Notes: generated from the letters alone by a model not told the origin. 64,000 bases of DNA from Pseudomonas putida (GCF_016406145.1 NZ_CP066306.1:2914001-2978000), one strand, 5' to 3'. Numbered from the stretch's first letter, positions 53,516 to 62,775 are shown. Numbers and translations are program-made.

Positions 53516-54487
53516 ATGATCGAGACACGTTTGCTCAGGCAGTTCATTGCCGTGGCCGAGGAGCTGCACTTTCACAAGGCAGCCATCCGCCTGCACATGG
53601 CACAGCCGCCCCTGAGCCAGGCGATCAACCGACTCGAAGAGAAGCTGGGCTTCAGCCTGTTCCTGCGCAACAAGCGCGGGGTCAAGCTCACCGCCGCGGG
53701 CATGGCCTTCCTGGAAACCGCCTACCGTACCCTCAAGGAGTTGGAACAAGGCATCGAATACGCCCGCAACGTGTCCGAGGGCATCTGCGGCAAGCTGACC
53801 ATCACTGCCATTTCCATCGCTTACTACGAGTCGCTGCTCAATACCCTGAAGAAATTCCGCGAAATCTACCCGAACGTGCGGCTGACCATTCGCGAAATGC
53901 CTTCGGCCTCCCAGGCCAAGGCGTTGATGGCCGGCGAAGCGGACATCGGCTTCATGCGCAAGCTGCCGATGCCACCAGACACCATCGAATCGAGGTTGCT
54001 GCTCAATGAGCAGATCGTCATGGCCCTACCCGCCAACCACGCCAAGGCGCATCAGCCTATGGTCGACCTGCGGGATTTTGCCGAAGAGGACTTCGTATTC
54101 ACCCCGCAGGCGCTTGGCAGCGGCTACCACAGCCAGTTGATTGCGTTGTGCGAATCGGCCGGTTTCTACCCCAAAGTGGTGCAGGAAGCGGCGCAGATCC
54201 ACACCCTGATCGGGCTGGTAGCTTGCGGTTTCGGCGTTGCCCTGGTGCCTGAATCGATTGCCTACTCGACGCTGCGCGAGCGCGTGCAGTTTCGCCCTAT
54301 CCGACCGATCAAGGACCAGCCAACGCCGACCATGGGGCTGTATATGAACTGGAACACACAGAACGCCTCTCCAGCCTTGGGCAGTTTCATATCCATGCTC
54401 GACCTGGGGGCGCCTCGGCGATTTGTCGACACCATCCAGCAACCGTTGATTCTGGATGGCAGCGACAAGCACGAACTACACCGCTAA
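53516..54487 (+). CDS. LysR-family transcriptional regulator
   Basis: Protein of 323 residues with the N-terminal winged HTH ('LRQFIAVAEELHFHKAAIRL', 'QPPLSQAINRLEEKLG') and a substrate-binding domain. AAGGA precedes ATG 53,516, which is preferred over 53,501. It faces the SDR-lactonase gene across a palindrome and its 3' end overlaps the 3' end of asnB by 12 bases. It may control the fusion gene; control of the seven-gene operon is possible but unsupported. Confidence 0.9.
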   Translation: MIETRLLRQFIAVAEELHFHKAAIRLHMAQPPLSQAINRLEEKLGFSLFLRNKRGVKLTAAGMAFLETAYRTLKELEQGIEYARNVSEGICGKLTITAISIAYYESLLNTLKKFREIYPNVRLTIREMPSASQAKALMAGEADIGFMRKLPMPPDTIESRLLLNEQIVMALPANHAKAHQPMVDLRDFAEEDFVFTPQALGSGYHSQLIALCESAGFYPKVVQEAAQIHTLIGLVACGFGVALVPESIAYSTLRERVQFRPIRPIKDQPTPTMGLYMNWNTQNASPALGSFISMLDLGAPRRFVDTIQQPLILDGSDKHELHR

Positions 54488-56311
54488 GCGATATTCGCGC
54501 AGCCAGGCATCCAGTGCCAGAGCGGTCTCCAGGTTGTTACGGCGCAACTGTGAATTGAAATACCCCTCGGGCTGGCGCAGCTCAGCGCCCAGCCGAACAC
54601 GGTCGATCACCTGGAACACCGGGCTGCCCGCCTGCTCCAGCAGGTGCCGGACGCGCTCACGCAGGAACCGTTCATAAGCAAGGTTCGCCGAGGTCGGATA
54701 AGGGCTCTTGCGTCGCTGTAGTACGGCCGCTGGCAGGATATCGGCGCAGGCCTGCTTGAGCAGCCACTTCTCCACACCGTCCTTGCCCTTCATCGACCAC
54801 GGCACGTTGTACACGTACTCGACCAGCTCATGGTCGGTGAACGGCACGCGTACTTCCAGGCTGGCAGCCATGCTCAGGCGGTCCTTGCGGTCGAGCAGAA
54901 TCGGCAGCCAGCGCTGCAGGTGCATGTGGCAGATCTCACGCATGCGCCGCTCTTGCGGGTTGTCGCCCGGCAAATGCTCGACGCTGTCTAGCGCCTGGTG
55001 ATAGCAACCGTCCTGGTAGCTGGCAAAGTCGCACAGCCGGTTAAACTCCGGGTTGATCAGCTCGGGCTGCAGCAACTGCATGCGCGAAAGCCACGGAAAA
55101 CGCTGCGCCGCCAGCGCCTGCGGGTCGCGGAACCAGGCGTAGCCGCCGAACACTTCGTCTGCTGCCTCGCCGGAAATGGCCACTGTTGAATGGCGGCCGA
55201 TGGCCTTGAACAGTAAGTACAACGAGGTGTCCACATCGCCGAAGGTGGCCGCCGAGTCATTGGCCCGGTACACCGCGCTGCGCGCAGGGTCGGCCACCAG
55301 TTCGCCGTTGTCGATGAGGATGGTCTGGTGATGGCTGCCAATGTGCTCGGCAGCTGCCAGCGCGTAGGGCTCATCGCGCTCCGGGCGGAAGGTATCGCTC
55401 TGGAACTGCTCGGCCTGGCCGATGAAGTCCACCGAAAACGAATTGACCCTACCCCCCTGCTCTGCCGTCAGGCGCTGTTGTGCCATGGCCGTGAGGATGG
55501 TCGAGTCCAGCCCGCCGGAGAGCAGCGAACAGACCGGCACATCGGCATGCAACTGCTCGCCCAGCGCGTTGCCGAGCAGCGCTCGGGTGCGCGCCACGGT
55601 GCCGGGCAGGTCATCCTGGTGCTCGCGCCGCTGCAGCTGCCAGTAGCGGCTGAGTTTGGGACGCCCGTTGGGGCGCCAGGACAAGCGATGCCCCGGCGGC
55701 AGTTCGCTGACCCCGTGCAAGGCCGTGCGCGCCGTGCCGCGCGACAGGCTCAGCGCATCCACCAGCCCCACTACATCCAGCGCACTGGCAAACTCCGGGT
55801 GCGCCAGGATTGCCTTGATTTCCGAACCAAACAGCAGCCCCTGCTGGTGGTGGGCGTAGTACAGCGGCTTGACCCCCAGCCGGTCACGTACCAGCAGGAA
55901 GTGGCCGTCGCGCCCGTCGAACACAGCGAAGGCGAACATACCGCTCAAGTGCTCACAGCACTGTTCGCCCCATTCCAGGTAAGCGTGCAGCACCACTTCG
56001 GTGTCGCTGCGGGTATGGAACTGGTGGCCCGCATTGCGCAGGCGCTCACGCAGTGCGTCGTGGTTGTAGACCTCGCCGGTATAGATCAGCGCGACTTCCT
56101 CGCCGCTGGCGCAGCGGTAAGTCATCGGCTGCACGCCACCACTGAGGTCGATGATCGCCAGCCGCCGGTGGCCCAGCAAGGCATTACAATGCTGCCAGCT
56201 GCCACTGGCATCCGGCCCGCGCAGTGCCAGCGTATCGGTCATGGCGCCGATGACCTGGCCGGCCTGGGTCAGGTTGCGGGTGTAGTCCACCCAGCCTGTG
56301 ATTCCGCACAT
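54476..56311 (-). CDS. asnB: Asparagine synthase (glutamine-hydrolysing), AsnB family
   Basis: Protein of 611 residues: N-terminal Ntn glutaminase with Cys2 ('MCGITGW') and a C-terminal synthetase with the pyrophosphate loop 'SGGLDST' at 265-271. Family members form amides from carboxylates with ATP and glutamine; clustered copies often build natural-product amides rather than asparagine. Last gene of the seven-gene operon; 10 bases after the amidase. Confidence 0.92.
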   Translation of the reverse strand: MCGITGWVDYTRNLTQAGQVIGAMTDTLALRGPDASGSWQHCNALLGHRRLAIIDLSGGVQPMTYRCASGEEVALIYTGEVYNHDALRERLRNAGHQFHTRSDTEVVLHAYLEWGEQCCEHLSGMFAFAVFDGRDGHFLLVRDRLGVKPLYYAHHQQGLLFGSEIKAILAHPEFASALDVVGLVDALSLSRGTARTALHGVSELPPGHRLSWRPNGRPKLSRYWQLQRREHQDDLPGTVARTRALLGNALGEQLHADVPVCSLLSGGLDSTILTAMAQQRLTAEQGGRVNSFSVDFIGQAEQFQSDTFRPERDEPYALAAAEHIGSHHQTILIDNGELVADPARSAVYRANDSAATFGDVDTSLYLLFKAIGRHSTVAISGEAADEVFGGYAWFRDPQALAAQRFPWLSRMQLLQPELINPEFNRLCDFASYQDGCYHQALDSVEHLPGDNPQERRMREICHMHLQRWLPILLDRKDRLSMAASLEVRVPFTDHELVEYVYNVPWSMKGKDGVEKWLLKQACADILPAAVLQRRKSPYPTSANLAYERFLRERVRHLLEQAGSPVFQVIDRVRLGAELRQPEGYFNSQLRRNNLETALALDAWLREYRLAV

Positions 56312-56321
56312 GCTGTGCTCC

Positions 56322-57707
56322 TTACACCTGAAGACGACGGGTTGGAAGTAGACCGGTCAGGGCTTGCAGGCGCTTGGCGATATCCAGCAACTGCCGCTCG
56401 CTGTCACGCCGGCCCATGATCTGCACGGCAAGCGGCGCCTTGCCGTCGGCGCTCAGGCAAATCGGCACGGTAATGGCCGGCAGGCCGCTGAAACTGGCCA
56501 GCGGGGTAAAGCTGATCTTCTGCTCATAGCCTTCGTCTGCCGGGGACGGGATGGTCGAGTCCCCTGGCTGCGGGTTGCGCCGGTCGAATGGCCGGTTGGG
56601 GTCCATGGGGAACACCACGAAATCCACTTGGGCGTTGTCGAACCAGGCGTCGATACCCGAACGGATGTTGTCCATGCGCTGGTGGATGCGCCGGTAGTCA
56701 GCGTCGCTGACGCCCTCACCCACTTTAAGGGCGCTGAGTGTCGACCAGTGCAGCTCGCAGTCAAAGCGCCGTGCCCAGGCAGCCGAGGCCAGCCACGCAT
56801 CCCGTGCGCACAGTTGCCAGGCGTCGCCACGGCAGGCCCACAGGTCCGGCATGGCGACTTCGGCGGGCGCCATGTCCAGGTCTGCCAGTGCGCTGCGTGC
56901 CTGGCCCAGCATGTCGAGCATGGCCGCACTGGTCAGCGCCGGGTCCAGCGCGTGCTCCAGCATGGCGACCCGATAGCGCTCTTTGAGTGGCTGTTGCTGG
57001 CCGAGCAGTGGCTCCAGGCCCAGCAACGGGAACAGCAGGTCGAGGTCGTCGGCGCTGCGGGCGACCCAGCCCAGTGCGTCCATGCGCGGTGACAACGGAA
57101 ACACTCCGGCCAGGCTTTCGGCCTTCTGGGTCATGCGCAGGCCGACCATACCGCAGTGCGAGGCCGGCCAGCGCACCGAGCCAAGTACATCGGTGCCCAA
57201 CGAGATATCGCAGAGCCCTGCCGCCACCGACACCGCCGAGCCGGTACTGGAGCCAGACGGATCGATGCTCGGGAAGCGCGGGTTACGGCACCCGGCGCCA
57301 AAGGCAATGTTCAGCTCGGTAGTGGCGACCTTGCAGGTCAGGGCGATGCGCGGGTCGAGGAAGCTCAGCGCCTCGGCGCTGCGCTGGGGGTAGTGGCGGT
57401 AGCTGCGCAAGCCCAGGCGGGTCGGCAAGCCTTGCACGTCGACAGTGTCCTTCACCCCCAGGCGGTACCACGGTGCCTCGACCTCACGGGTGCTGGTCAG
57501 GCAGCGGTAGTGGCTGTCGGCATGCACGGACCATTGTGCGTACTGCGCTGCCCAGTCTGCGGCCATGGCGGGGTTGCGCTGCAGTAGTTCATGGCGTTTG
57601 CGCAGGCTCAGACCGAGGTATTCGGGCTGCTCGCGGCCGTGGGTGGCGTCGGCGCCGCAGTTACTGAGGTAGTGGGCGATGGCATCTTGAGTGTCAACGT
57701 GGTTCAT
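56322..57707 (-). CDS. Amidase-signature family enzyme
   Basis: Protein of 461 residues with the amidase triad: Lys86 in 'GVKDTVDV', cis-Ser154 in 'SGSSTGSAVS' and nucleophile Ser177 in 'GTDVLGSVRWPAS'. Substitutions in the usually GTDTGGS-type motif suggest an unusual acyl pocket. ATGA overlap with the adenylation gene. It could hydrolyse an amide, or release or transfer the ACP-bound product; that is inference. Confidence 0.88.
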   Translation of the reverse strand: MNHVDTQDAIAHYLSNCGADATHGREQPEYLGLSLRKRHELLQRNPAMAADWAAQYAQWSVHADSHYRCLTSTREVEAPWYRLGVKDTVDVQGLPTRLGLRSYRHYPQRSAEALSFLDPRIALTCKVATTELNIAFGAGCRNPRFPSIDPSGSSTGSAVSVAAGLCDISLGTDVLGSVRWPASHCGMVGLRMTQKAESLAGVFPLSPRMDALGWVARSADDLDLLFPLLGLEPLLGQQQPLKERYRVAMLEHALDPALTSAAMLDMLGQARSALADLDMAPAEVAMPDLWACRGDAWQLCARDAWLASAAWARRFDCELHWSTLSALKVGEGVSDADYRRIHQRMDNIRSGIDAWFDNAQVDFVVFPMDPNRPFDRRNPQPGDSTIPSPADEGYEQKISFTPLASFSGLPAITVPICLSADGKAPLAVQIMGRRDSERQLLDIAKRLQALTGLLPTRRLQV

Positions 57708-58690
57708 GGGGTGTATTCCTTGACAGAAGTGGAAGCCGCCCACGGCAGAGGCTTGCCGGTGGCGGACAAAGGCAGGTCGGTGACACGGCGTACCGCAACC
57801 GGCCATGGATGGCCTGGCGGTAGTTGGCGAAATGCCTCCAACACCGCGTGCTCGGTGAGGGTGTCGCAGCTGTACAGCACCTCGAACGCTTCGCCGCGCA
57901 GCGCATCGGCCACGGCAACGCAGGCCAGCTTGGGGCAATTCAGGCGTTGAGCTAGATCACTTGCCAAACGGGCCAGGTCGACGCGCAGCCCATTGACCTT
58001 GATCAGGCTGCTGGCCCGCCCCAGCCACTGGAAGCGCTGTTCGTCCAACACCAATACCTGGTCATCGCAGCAATGCGTGGCTGCTGCGTGTGCCTGGCAC
58101 GGCTGGCGGGCGATGCGCGGGCTGGCCACGTGCAGCGCACAGGGCTGGCCCGGGGGGCTGAGCAGGGTCACATCGCTCAGCAGGGTCCAGGGCTGCTCTG
58201 CATCACTGTGAGCGTCCAGCTCGCGGTAAGCCATGGCCCCGGTTTCGGTGGAACCGAGCAGTTCGACGAAACGCACCTGTGGCCCGGCATGGCGCTGCAC
58301 CGTGGCCAGAGCCCCCGGCGGCAGCAACGAGGCGCTGTGCACCACCAGTACCGCACGCCGGGCGCTCAGCCGGGCCAGCAGCGCCGGCAGCACGCGCCAG
58401 GTACTGGCAATGGCGAGAATCACGCACGGACCTTCCCCGTCGAGCGTTGGCATGCGTTGCTGCTCCAGCGAGCAGGCGTGCAACTGGGCGTTCAAAACCC
58501 GCGACCCGACCTCGCCAAGGATCATGCCGTAGCTGTGGCTGACCGGCGCGAACGAGAAAATCTCCCGAGCATCGGGCGCCCAACGGCCGAGAATCAGGGC
58601 CGCCTCGTGCTCCATCTGCACCTGGCTACGCAGCCATTGCCGGGGCGCACCGGTTGAGCCGGAGGTGGTAAACAGATGCTCGGCGTTCAC
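57704..58690 (-). CDS. Short AMP-binding (adenylation-type) protein
   Basis: Protein of 328 residues that begins directly at the ANL P-loop ('FTTSGSTGAPRQW') and ends with the A10-like lysine ('LPLSATGKPLPW'). The ~150 residues that normally precede the P-loop are absent, and the GTG start overlaps the ACP stop, so this is the natural length. It has 'LLGSTETGAMAY' as the adenylate-binding motif. It may load the ACP, alone or with the PaaK-like protein. Confidence 0.82.
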   Translation of the reverse strand: MNAEHLFTTSGSTGAPRQWLRSQVQMEHEAALILGRWAPDAREIFSFAPVSHSYGMILGEVGSRVLNAQLHACSLEQQRMPTLDGEGPCVILAIASTWRVLPALLARLSARRAVLVVHSASLLPPGALATVQRHAGPQVRFVELLGSTETGAMAYRELDAHSDAEQPWTLLSDVTLLSPPGQPCALHVASPRIARQPCQAHAAATHCCDDQVLVLDEQRFQWLGRASSLIKVNGLRVDLARLASDLAQRLNCPKLACVAVADALRGEAFEVLYSCDTLTEHAVLEAFRQLPPGHPWPVAVRRVTDLPLSATGKPLPWAASTSVKEYTP

Positions 58691-58971
58691 TCGGTGGCCT
58701 GCAGGGTCAGTTGATCTTCCAGTTTTTGCCCGACGAATTGCTCCATCTTTTCCAGGGTTTCGAACCAGAAGCGCACATCGTCGCTGAGGTAGTCCACTTC
58801 GATGTCGAAGCAGCCTTCGATGGCGGTGATCACTTCCACAGCCATGAGGCTATCGAAGCGTTCGCCGAGAAAGTCACGAAAACTGTCGCGTTTATCGATG
58901 GCGTCGACGTGCTCGCCAAGCAGCTGGCCGAGGGTTTGGCGGATACGCTGTTCAATGCTGAGGTGATTCAC
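58687..58971 (-). CDS. Acyl carrier protein
   Basis: Carrier of 94 residues with the phosphopantetheine site Ser41 in 'RFDSLMAVEVI' and helix-rich flanks. A GTG start overlaps the tautomerase stop. The C-terminal tail is longer than in fatty-acid ACPs. Its own adenylation gene follows immediately. A dedicated carrier is the strongest hint of a biosynthetic pathway here. Confidence 0.88.
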   Translation of the reverse strand: MNHLSIEQRIRQTLGQLLGEHVDAIDKRDSFRDFLGERFDSLMAVEVITAIEGCFDIEVDYLSDDVRFWFETLEKMEQFVGQKLEDQLTLQATE

Positions 58972-59375
58972 GAGCCGGTCTTTCCTTGTTGATGGGCAGC
59001 GTTGGTCAATTCCGCTCCAGCACTGAAGAACACGTGCTCGGGCAGGATCGGGTCGAAGTGCAGGTAGATGAAGGCATTCGGGTAATGCGTACGCAGGCAG
59101 CCGTGCAGCCCTTCAGCCAGCGCCTGGTGGGCCTGCCGGTCGCGGGCTTGTGACAGGGTGATGCGCACATGGAACTGCGCCGGTGCGCCGTCGCGGTCGG
59201 CAACGGGCATCGGCATGCCGGCGCTGAACACACTGGCCTCAGGTAACGGGTTAAAGAACACCATGCAATGGGCGGTGTCGGCACCCATTTGCTTGAGCTG
59301 GCGGGTAAAGGCAAGTGCCAGTCGCTTGCGCTCCAGCGGTTGCAGCGGTGCACAACAAACAGTGAGGGTGGGCAT
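58968..59375 (-). CDS. Tautomerase-superfamily-like protein (Pro-1)
   Basis: Protein of 135 residues that begins Met-Pro ('MPTLTVCCAPLQPLERKRLA'), the hallmark of the 4-oxalocrotonate tautomerase superfamily, where Pro-1 becomes the N-terminal base after Met removal. Length matches the two-repeat members (about 120-150). Overlaps the ACP gene. The exact reaction is unknown. Confidence 0.65.
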   Translation of the reverse strand: MPTLTVCCAPLQPLERKRLALAFTRQLKQMGADTAHCMVFFNPLPEASVFSAGMPMPVADRDGAPAQFHVRITLSQARDRQAHQALAEGLHGCLRTHYPNAFIYLHFDPILPEHVFFSAGAELTNAAHQQGKTGS

Positions 59376-59384
59376 GGCGGCTCC

Positions 59385-61100
59385 TTACGACAACTGCAAG
59401 CTGGGCAGCTGCTTACGCTGGCCTTGGGCAAAGGCGTCGAGCAGGCGGCCCAGGCAGGTGGACAACGCATCAACCCCTTGCAAGAACAAGGGTGACCAGG
59501 CATGGCCGGCAGCGCCGCGCACCTTGTCGAGGAAAAAGCGCAGGTGGGCAAGGTCCACAGGCAGGCCCAGGTCGGCAGCCAGTGCCACGGCCTGGTAGGT
59601 GCTGAGCAGGTCGGGAATGCGCTGCCCCTGGTTGGCGAAGCCGCCCTGGCGCACTTTGTGCGCGGCCAGTAACCGGGCGGCAGCCTCAGTGACGTCGTTG
59701 CCGATATGGGCCAGGCAGCCCAGGGCCTGCAACCCCGCGCGCAGTGACACTTCGCCACGGGGGAACGTTGCGTAGCCATGAGCTTGCTGGCAGCTGGCGA
59801 CGTAGCGTTCGATGGCCGCCAAGTCCACGCCGCAGTCATCGCCCAATTGCCGCAAGATCGACACGGCTGATGCGGTGGACACCATGTCAGAGCCGCGCCC
59901 CTCCCAGAAACCGAAGCCGCCGTCAGGGTTCTGCAGCGAGGCCAGCCATCGGCCGATCGCCTGGCGGGGCCCTGCCTGGCCATCGAAAGCGCCCGCTGCA
60001 AGGCCCCAATTGGTGCAACGCACCTCGGCACCACGGCCGGGCATGTACATGATCCCAGGCTCGTTGGGCATTTGGCAGCCTTCGATCCAGCGCAGGGCCG
60101 CACCACGCTGCTGCGGCGCCAGGCATTCGCCCAGCACCGCGGCCGCAGTAGTCAGCACGTCGGCGGCGGTATCTGCCCGGCGATAGGAATAGCCGCCTTG
60201 GGGCATCGATAACGTGGCGATGAACGCAGCCACGCCGTCGGCCAGATGCGCCACCGGCTCTCCCAGTGCCTTGAGCGAACCCACTGCGCAGAATGCCGCC
60301 CAGACGTCCTCACCGTCATAACCGGCCCAGCGCACGAAGGCACCGGTCGGACCGCGCAAGGCATCGATCCATTCAGCGCAGCGCTGACGGCCCAGCGGTT
60401 GCGCCTGCAATGCAGCAAGGCTGGCCGTGGCGCGATAGGTCGCCCACAGGCACGGCACAGCCGCCGCTTCGCTGAACCGGAAACCACCGCAATCCATCTG
60501 CTGTGCCTGTAGCCAGCCGATCAGGCGTGGCAGGTTCCAGTGCGGCGCCGGCAAGCCCTGGCGAGCCAGCGCCCGCGCAGCCATCACGCCGTAGAAACAG
60601 GCACGGGTGTCGGCCAGGTTGCGTCGGGCGAAATCAGCCGACCAGCTCAGGCCACCATTGGCACACTGCAACCCCTCGAGCCAGGCATACAACGGCCCGG
60701 TATCCCGCACCTGGCCCTGGCACACTTCGATCAAGGTGCGCAGCGCATAGTGGCTGGCCCACACGTCCGCCGTCTGGCCCTGGCACATGGCATAAGCGTC
60801 GCCATCGAACAGCGTAGCGATCCAGGCCGCTGTTTCGTCGCACTGTTGAACGCCAACGCCCAGGTCGTGCAGGGTTTCGGTGCAATAAAACGTGGCCCAG
60901 GCATCGGAGGGCATCCCCTTGCTCCAGGCAAAGCCGCCATCGCGGTTGCGCCGAGACAGGATGTAGGCCTGTAATACCGGTACATCAACCTGCTCAAGGC
61001 GCTCAACCCAGGCCAGGCTGCGTATGGCCGCATAGGTGCACCACAGATCCGGTTGGCCGTTGCTCAGGCCCTGCCCCAGGGGGAAGCGTGGCGGCGTCAT
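59385..61100 (-). CDS. Prenyltransferase/squalene-oxidase-repeat protein
   Basis: Protein of 571 residues made of repeated alpha-alpha units with 'DGGFAW', 'NGGLSW', 'CGGFRF', 'QGGYSYR' and 'DGGFGFWEG', the repeat of squalene cyclases and prenyltransferase beta subunits, forming an alpha/alpha barrel. I see no DxDD motif of class II terpene cyclases, so the catalytic mode is open. ATGA overlap with the PaaK-like ligase. Confidence 0.75.
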   Translation of the reverse strand: MTPPRFPLGQGLSNGQPDLWCTYAAIRSLAWVERLEQVDVPVLQAYILSRRNRDGGFAWSKGMPSDAWATFYCTETLHDLGVGVQQCDETAAWIATLFDGDAYAMCQGQTADVWASHYALRTLIEVCQGQVRDTGPLYAWLEGLQCANGGLSWSADFARRNLADTRACFYGVMAARALARQGLPAPHWNLPRLIGWLQAQQMDCGGFRFSEAAAVPCLWATYRATASLAALQAQPLGRQRCAEWIDALRGPTGAFVRWAGYDGEDVWAAFCAVGSLKALGEPVAHLADGVAAFIATLSMPQGGYSYRRADTAADVLTTAAAVLGECLAPQQRGAALRWIEGCQMPNEPGIMYMPGRGAEVRCTNWGLAAGAFDGQAGPRQAIGRWLASLQNPDGGFGFWEGRGSDMVSTASAVSILRQLGDDCGVDLAAIERYVASCQQAHGYATFPRGEVSLRAGLQALGCLAHIGNDVTEAAARLLAAHKVRQGGFANQGQRIPDLLSTYQAVALAADLGLPVDLAHLRFFLDKVRGAAGHAWSPLFLQGVDALSTCLGRLLDAFAQGQRKQLPSLQLS

Positions 61101-62413
61101 TGCTGGCCACCGATAAAGCGCAGATTGGTTTTCTTCCAGCTCTTTTGCGAACCGCCGCTCTTGTTCAGCGCCGACAGGTTGTTGACGAACAGCACGCGGC
61201 TCCAGCGCAGCCCCATGTGCTGCTCGGAGCGCTCCAGCAAATGCGCTTGCAGGCGTGCTTCCTGGCTGCTGTCCCAGACAACGTCACGCTCGAGGATCAG
61301 CGCGGCGCTGTCAGTCTGGCGGTCCACTTCGATGACATAACCTGTGGCATCGCAACTGCCGTATACCACCTCCTCGACCGCGCGGATCTCAAGGCCTACG
61401 CCAGCCACGCGGATGCTGTCGCTGTCACGCCCGTTGATCAGCAGGGTCGGGCTGACGCAGCCTGGCTCCCAAGGCGAGGTGATGGTCACGCTGTCACCGG
61501 TGTCCAGCCGCAACAGCGGGCGTGCATACAGGTTGAGCGGTGTAACCACGAGGCGGCCCGTAAGGCCCTCGGCCGGGGTGACCAGCTTGCCGTCGGGCAA
61601 CAGCAGCTCAAAATAATTGGTAGCCGTGGCCAGGCGCATCTGCAGGTCTTGGCCCACTGCGGCCAGGGTGCCTGTTTCGGTACTGCCGTAGCTGGCATCG
61701 AAAACATCACATTTCCACCAGCGCGCCAGGCGGTCACGCAACGGCTGGGTGTTGACCTCGCCAAGCAGCATGATCGAGCGCACCGACTTGGCGAAGGCGT
61801 GCAGCAATTCGCGCTGTTTCAGGTAGCGGGTCAACTGCACCAGCACCCCGGGGGCAATGAACAGGACCGTAGGCCGATACGTGTCGAAGGTCTTGCACAC
61901 CCGCTCCCAGTCGGTAATACCGGTGGTGAAGGGATAGAGGCGCACGTGGGAAACGTCCAGGTACTCGCAGACGTTGGCGATCAGGTCGCCCACCGGCACG
62001 ATGTCCGATGGCATCAGGTTGGCTACCCGCGAACCCGGGCGCAGCACTGCCCGCCAATGGCTTGCGACACTGACGGCATTCCAGATGATGTCTTCTTTCA
62101 AACGCGGGGTCGGGGTCGGCTCGCCAGTCGTGCCGGTGGTGGCGTAATACTTGGCCGCCTCGCCGAGTTCTACAGTGCAGAACTCAAGCGGTTGGCCTTT
62201 GAGCAATGCCTTGGCGGTTGCGGGCAACTGCTGGAAGGCCGTGAAACTGTAGGGACCTATGTTTGCGTAATGGGCGCTGTGTTGTGCTCGCGTCCAAACT
62301 GCTTGCAACTTGCGTTCATAAAATGCGGCGCTGGGGACATGCCCCGCCTGCAGTTGAAGCTCGCGTTCCGCGGCCTGCAGTACGCCATAATCCTGGTCGC
62401 TATGAACTAACAT
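61097..62413 (-). CDS. PaaK/CapK-like adenylate-forming ligase
   Basis: Protein of 438 residues with the P-loop 'YYATTGTTGEPTPTPRLK', the adenylate motif 'DASYGSTETG' and hinge/ribose region 'ARPLLRLDTGDSVTI'. It is related to PaaK at 1,535-2,854 but clearly divergent. First gene of the seven-gene minus-strand operon. It likely activates a carboxylate for transfer to CoA or the ACP; substrate unknown. Confidence 0.85.
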   Translation of the reverse strand: MLVHSDQDYGVLQAAERELQLQAGHVPSAAFYERKLQAVWTRAQHSAHYANIGPYSFTAFQQLPATAKALLKGQPLEFCTVELGEAAKYYATTGTTGEPTPTPRLKEDIIWNAVSVASHWRAVLRPGSRVANLMPSDIVPVGDLIANVCEYLDVSHVRLYPFTTGITDWERVCKTFDTYRPTVLFIAPGVLVQLTRYLKQRELLHAFAKSVRSIMLLGEVNTQPLRDRLARWWKCDVFDASYGSTETGTLAAVGQDLQMRLATATNYFELLLPDGKLVTPAEGLTGRLVVTPLNLYARPLLRLDTGDSVTITSPWEPGCVSPTLLINGRDSDSIRVAGVGLEIRAVEEVVYGSCDATGYVIEVDRQTDSAALILERDVVWDSSQEARLQAHLLERSEQHMGLRWSRVLFVNNLSALNKSGGSQKSWKKTNLRFIGGQQ

Positions 62414-62775
62414 CGACTCGCCCTCTCGAATAAACAGCGCAGAGAATTGGCGAGCGTCCGGCTCAAGTAAAATACTTATTTGAAACCGCCGGTGATAGCT
62501 ACGAGGTATTATTCAACAACTTCTACGGGTAAATACTGATTAACAAGTGCGTATTTTCCGACCGCAACTCACTCATCGCGCCGTGAATCCGGCCTCATAT
62601 CAGACAAAGATATTTTTGGTATTTCCCAGATGGTGTCCGGCTTGCGCACTATCGCCACGCAGCTCAGCAGGTTGTCGGGGAGGTGAGGTATTGGGGCATG
62701 CCACGGTTTATTTCAGTAACTTTGAGATCGAGCGCCGCACCCGCGGCGCGGCGCCATGGTCTTGCCGCAGATGCT
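62414..62775 (-). promoter_or_regulatory. Control region of the seven-gene operon
   Basis: A 362-base gap, AT-rich next to the operon start. It holds the small inverted repeat AAGTA-AAA-TACTT at 62,465-62,477 and a REP remnant farther out (62,725-62,757). I see no convincing gene and no clear promoter. Confidence 0.35.
62725..62757. repeat. REP remnant
   Basis: AGATCGAGCGCCGC here is identical over 14 bases to the outer end of the REP pair at 2,921-2,934, followed by a similar GC-rich stem, but without the rest of the element. Confidence 0.55.

Noticed and set aside
61088..62410. 440-codon + strand frame opposite the PaaK-like ligase
   Set aside because: Antisense shadow; the ligase frame carries the ANL motifs.
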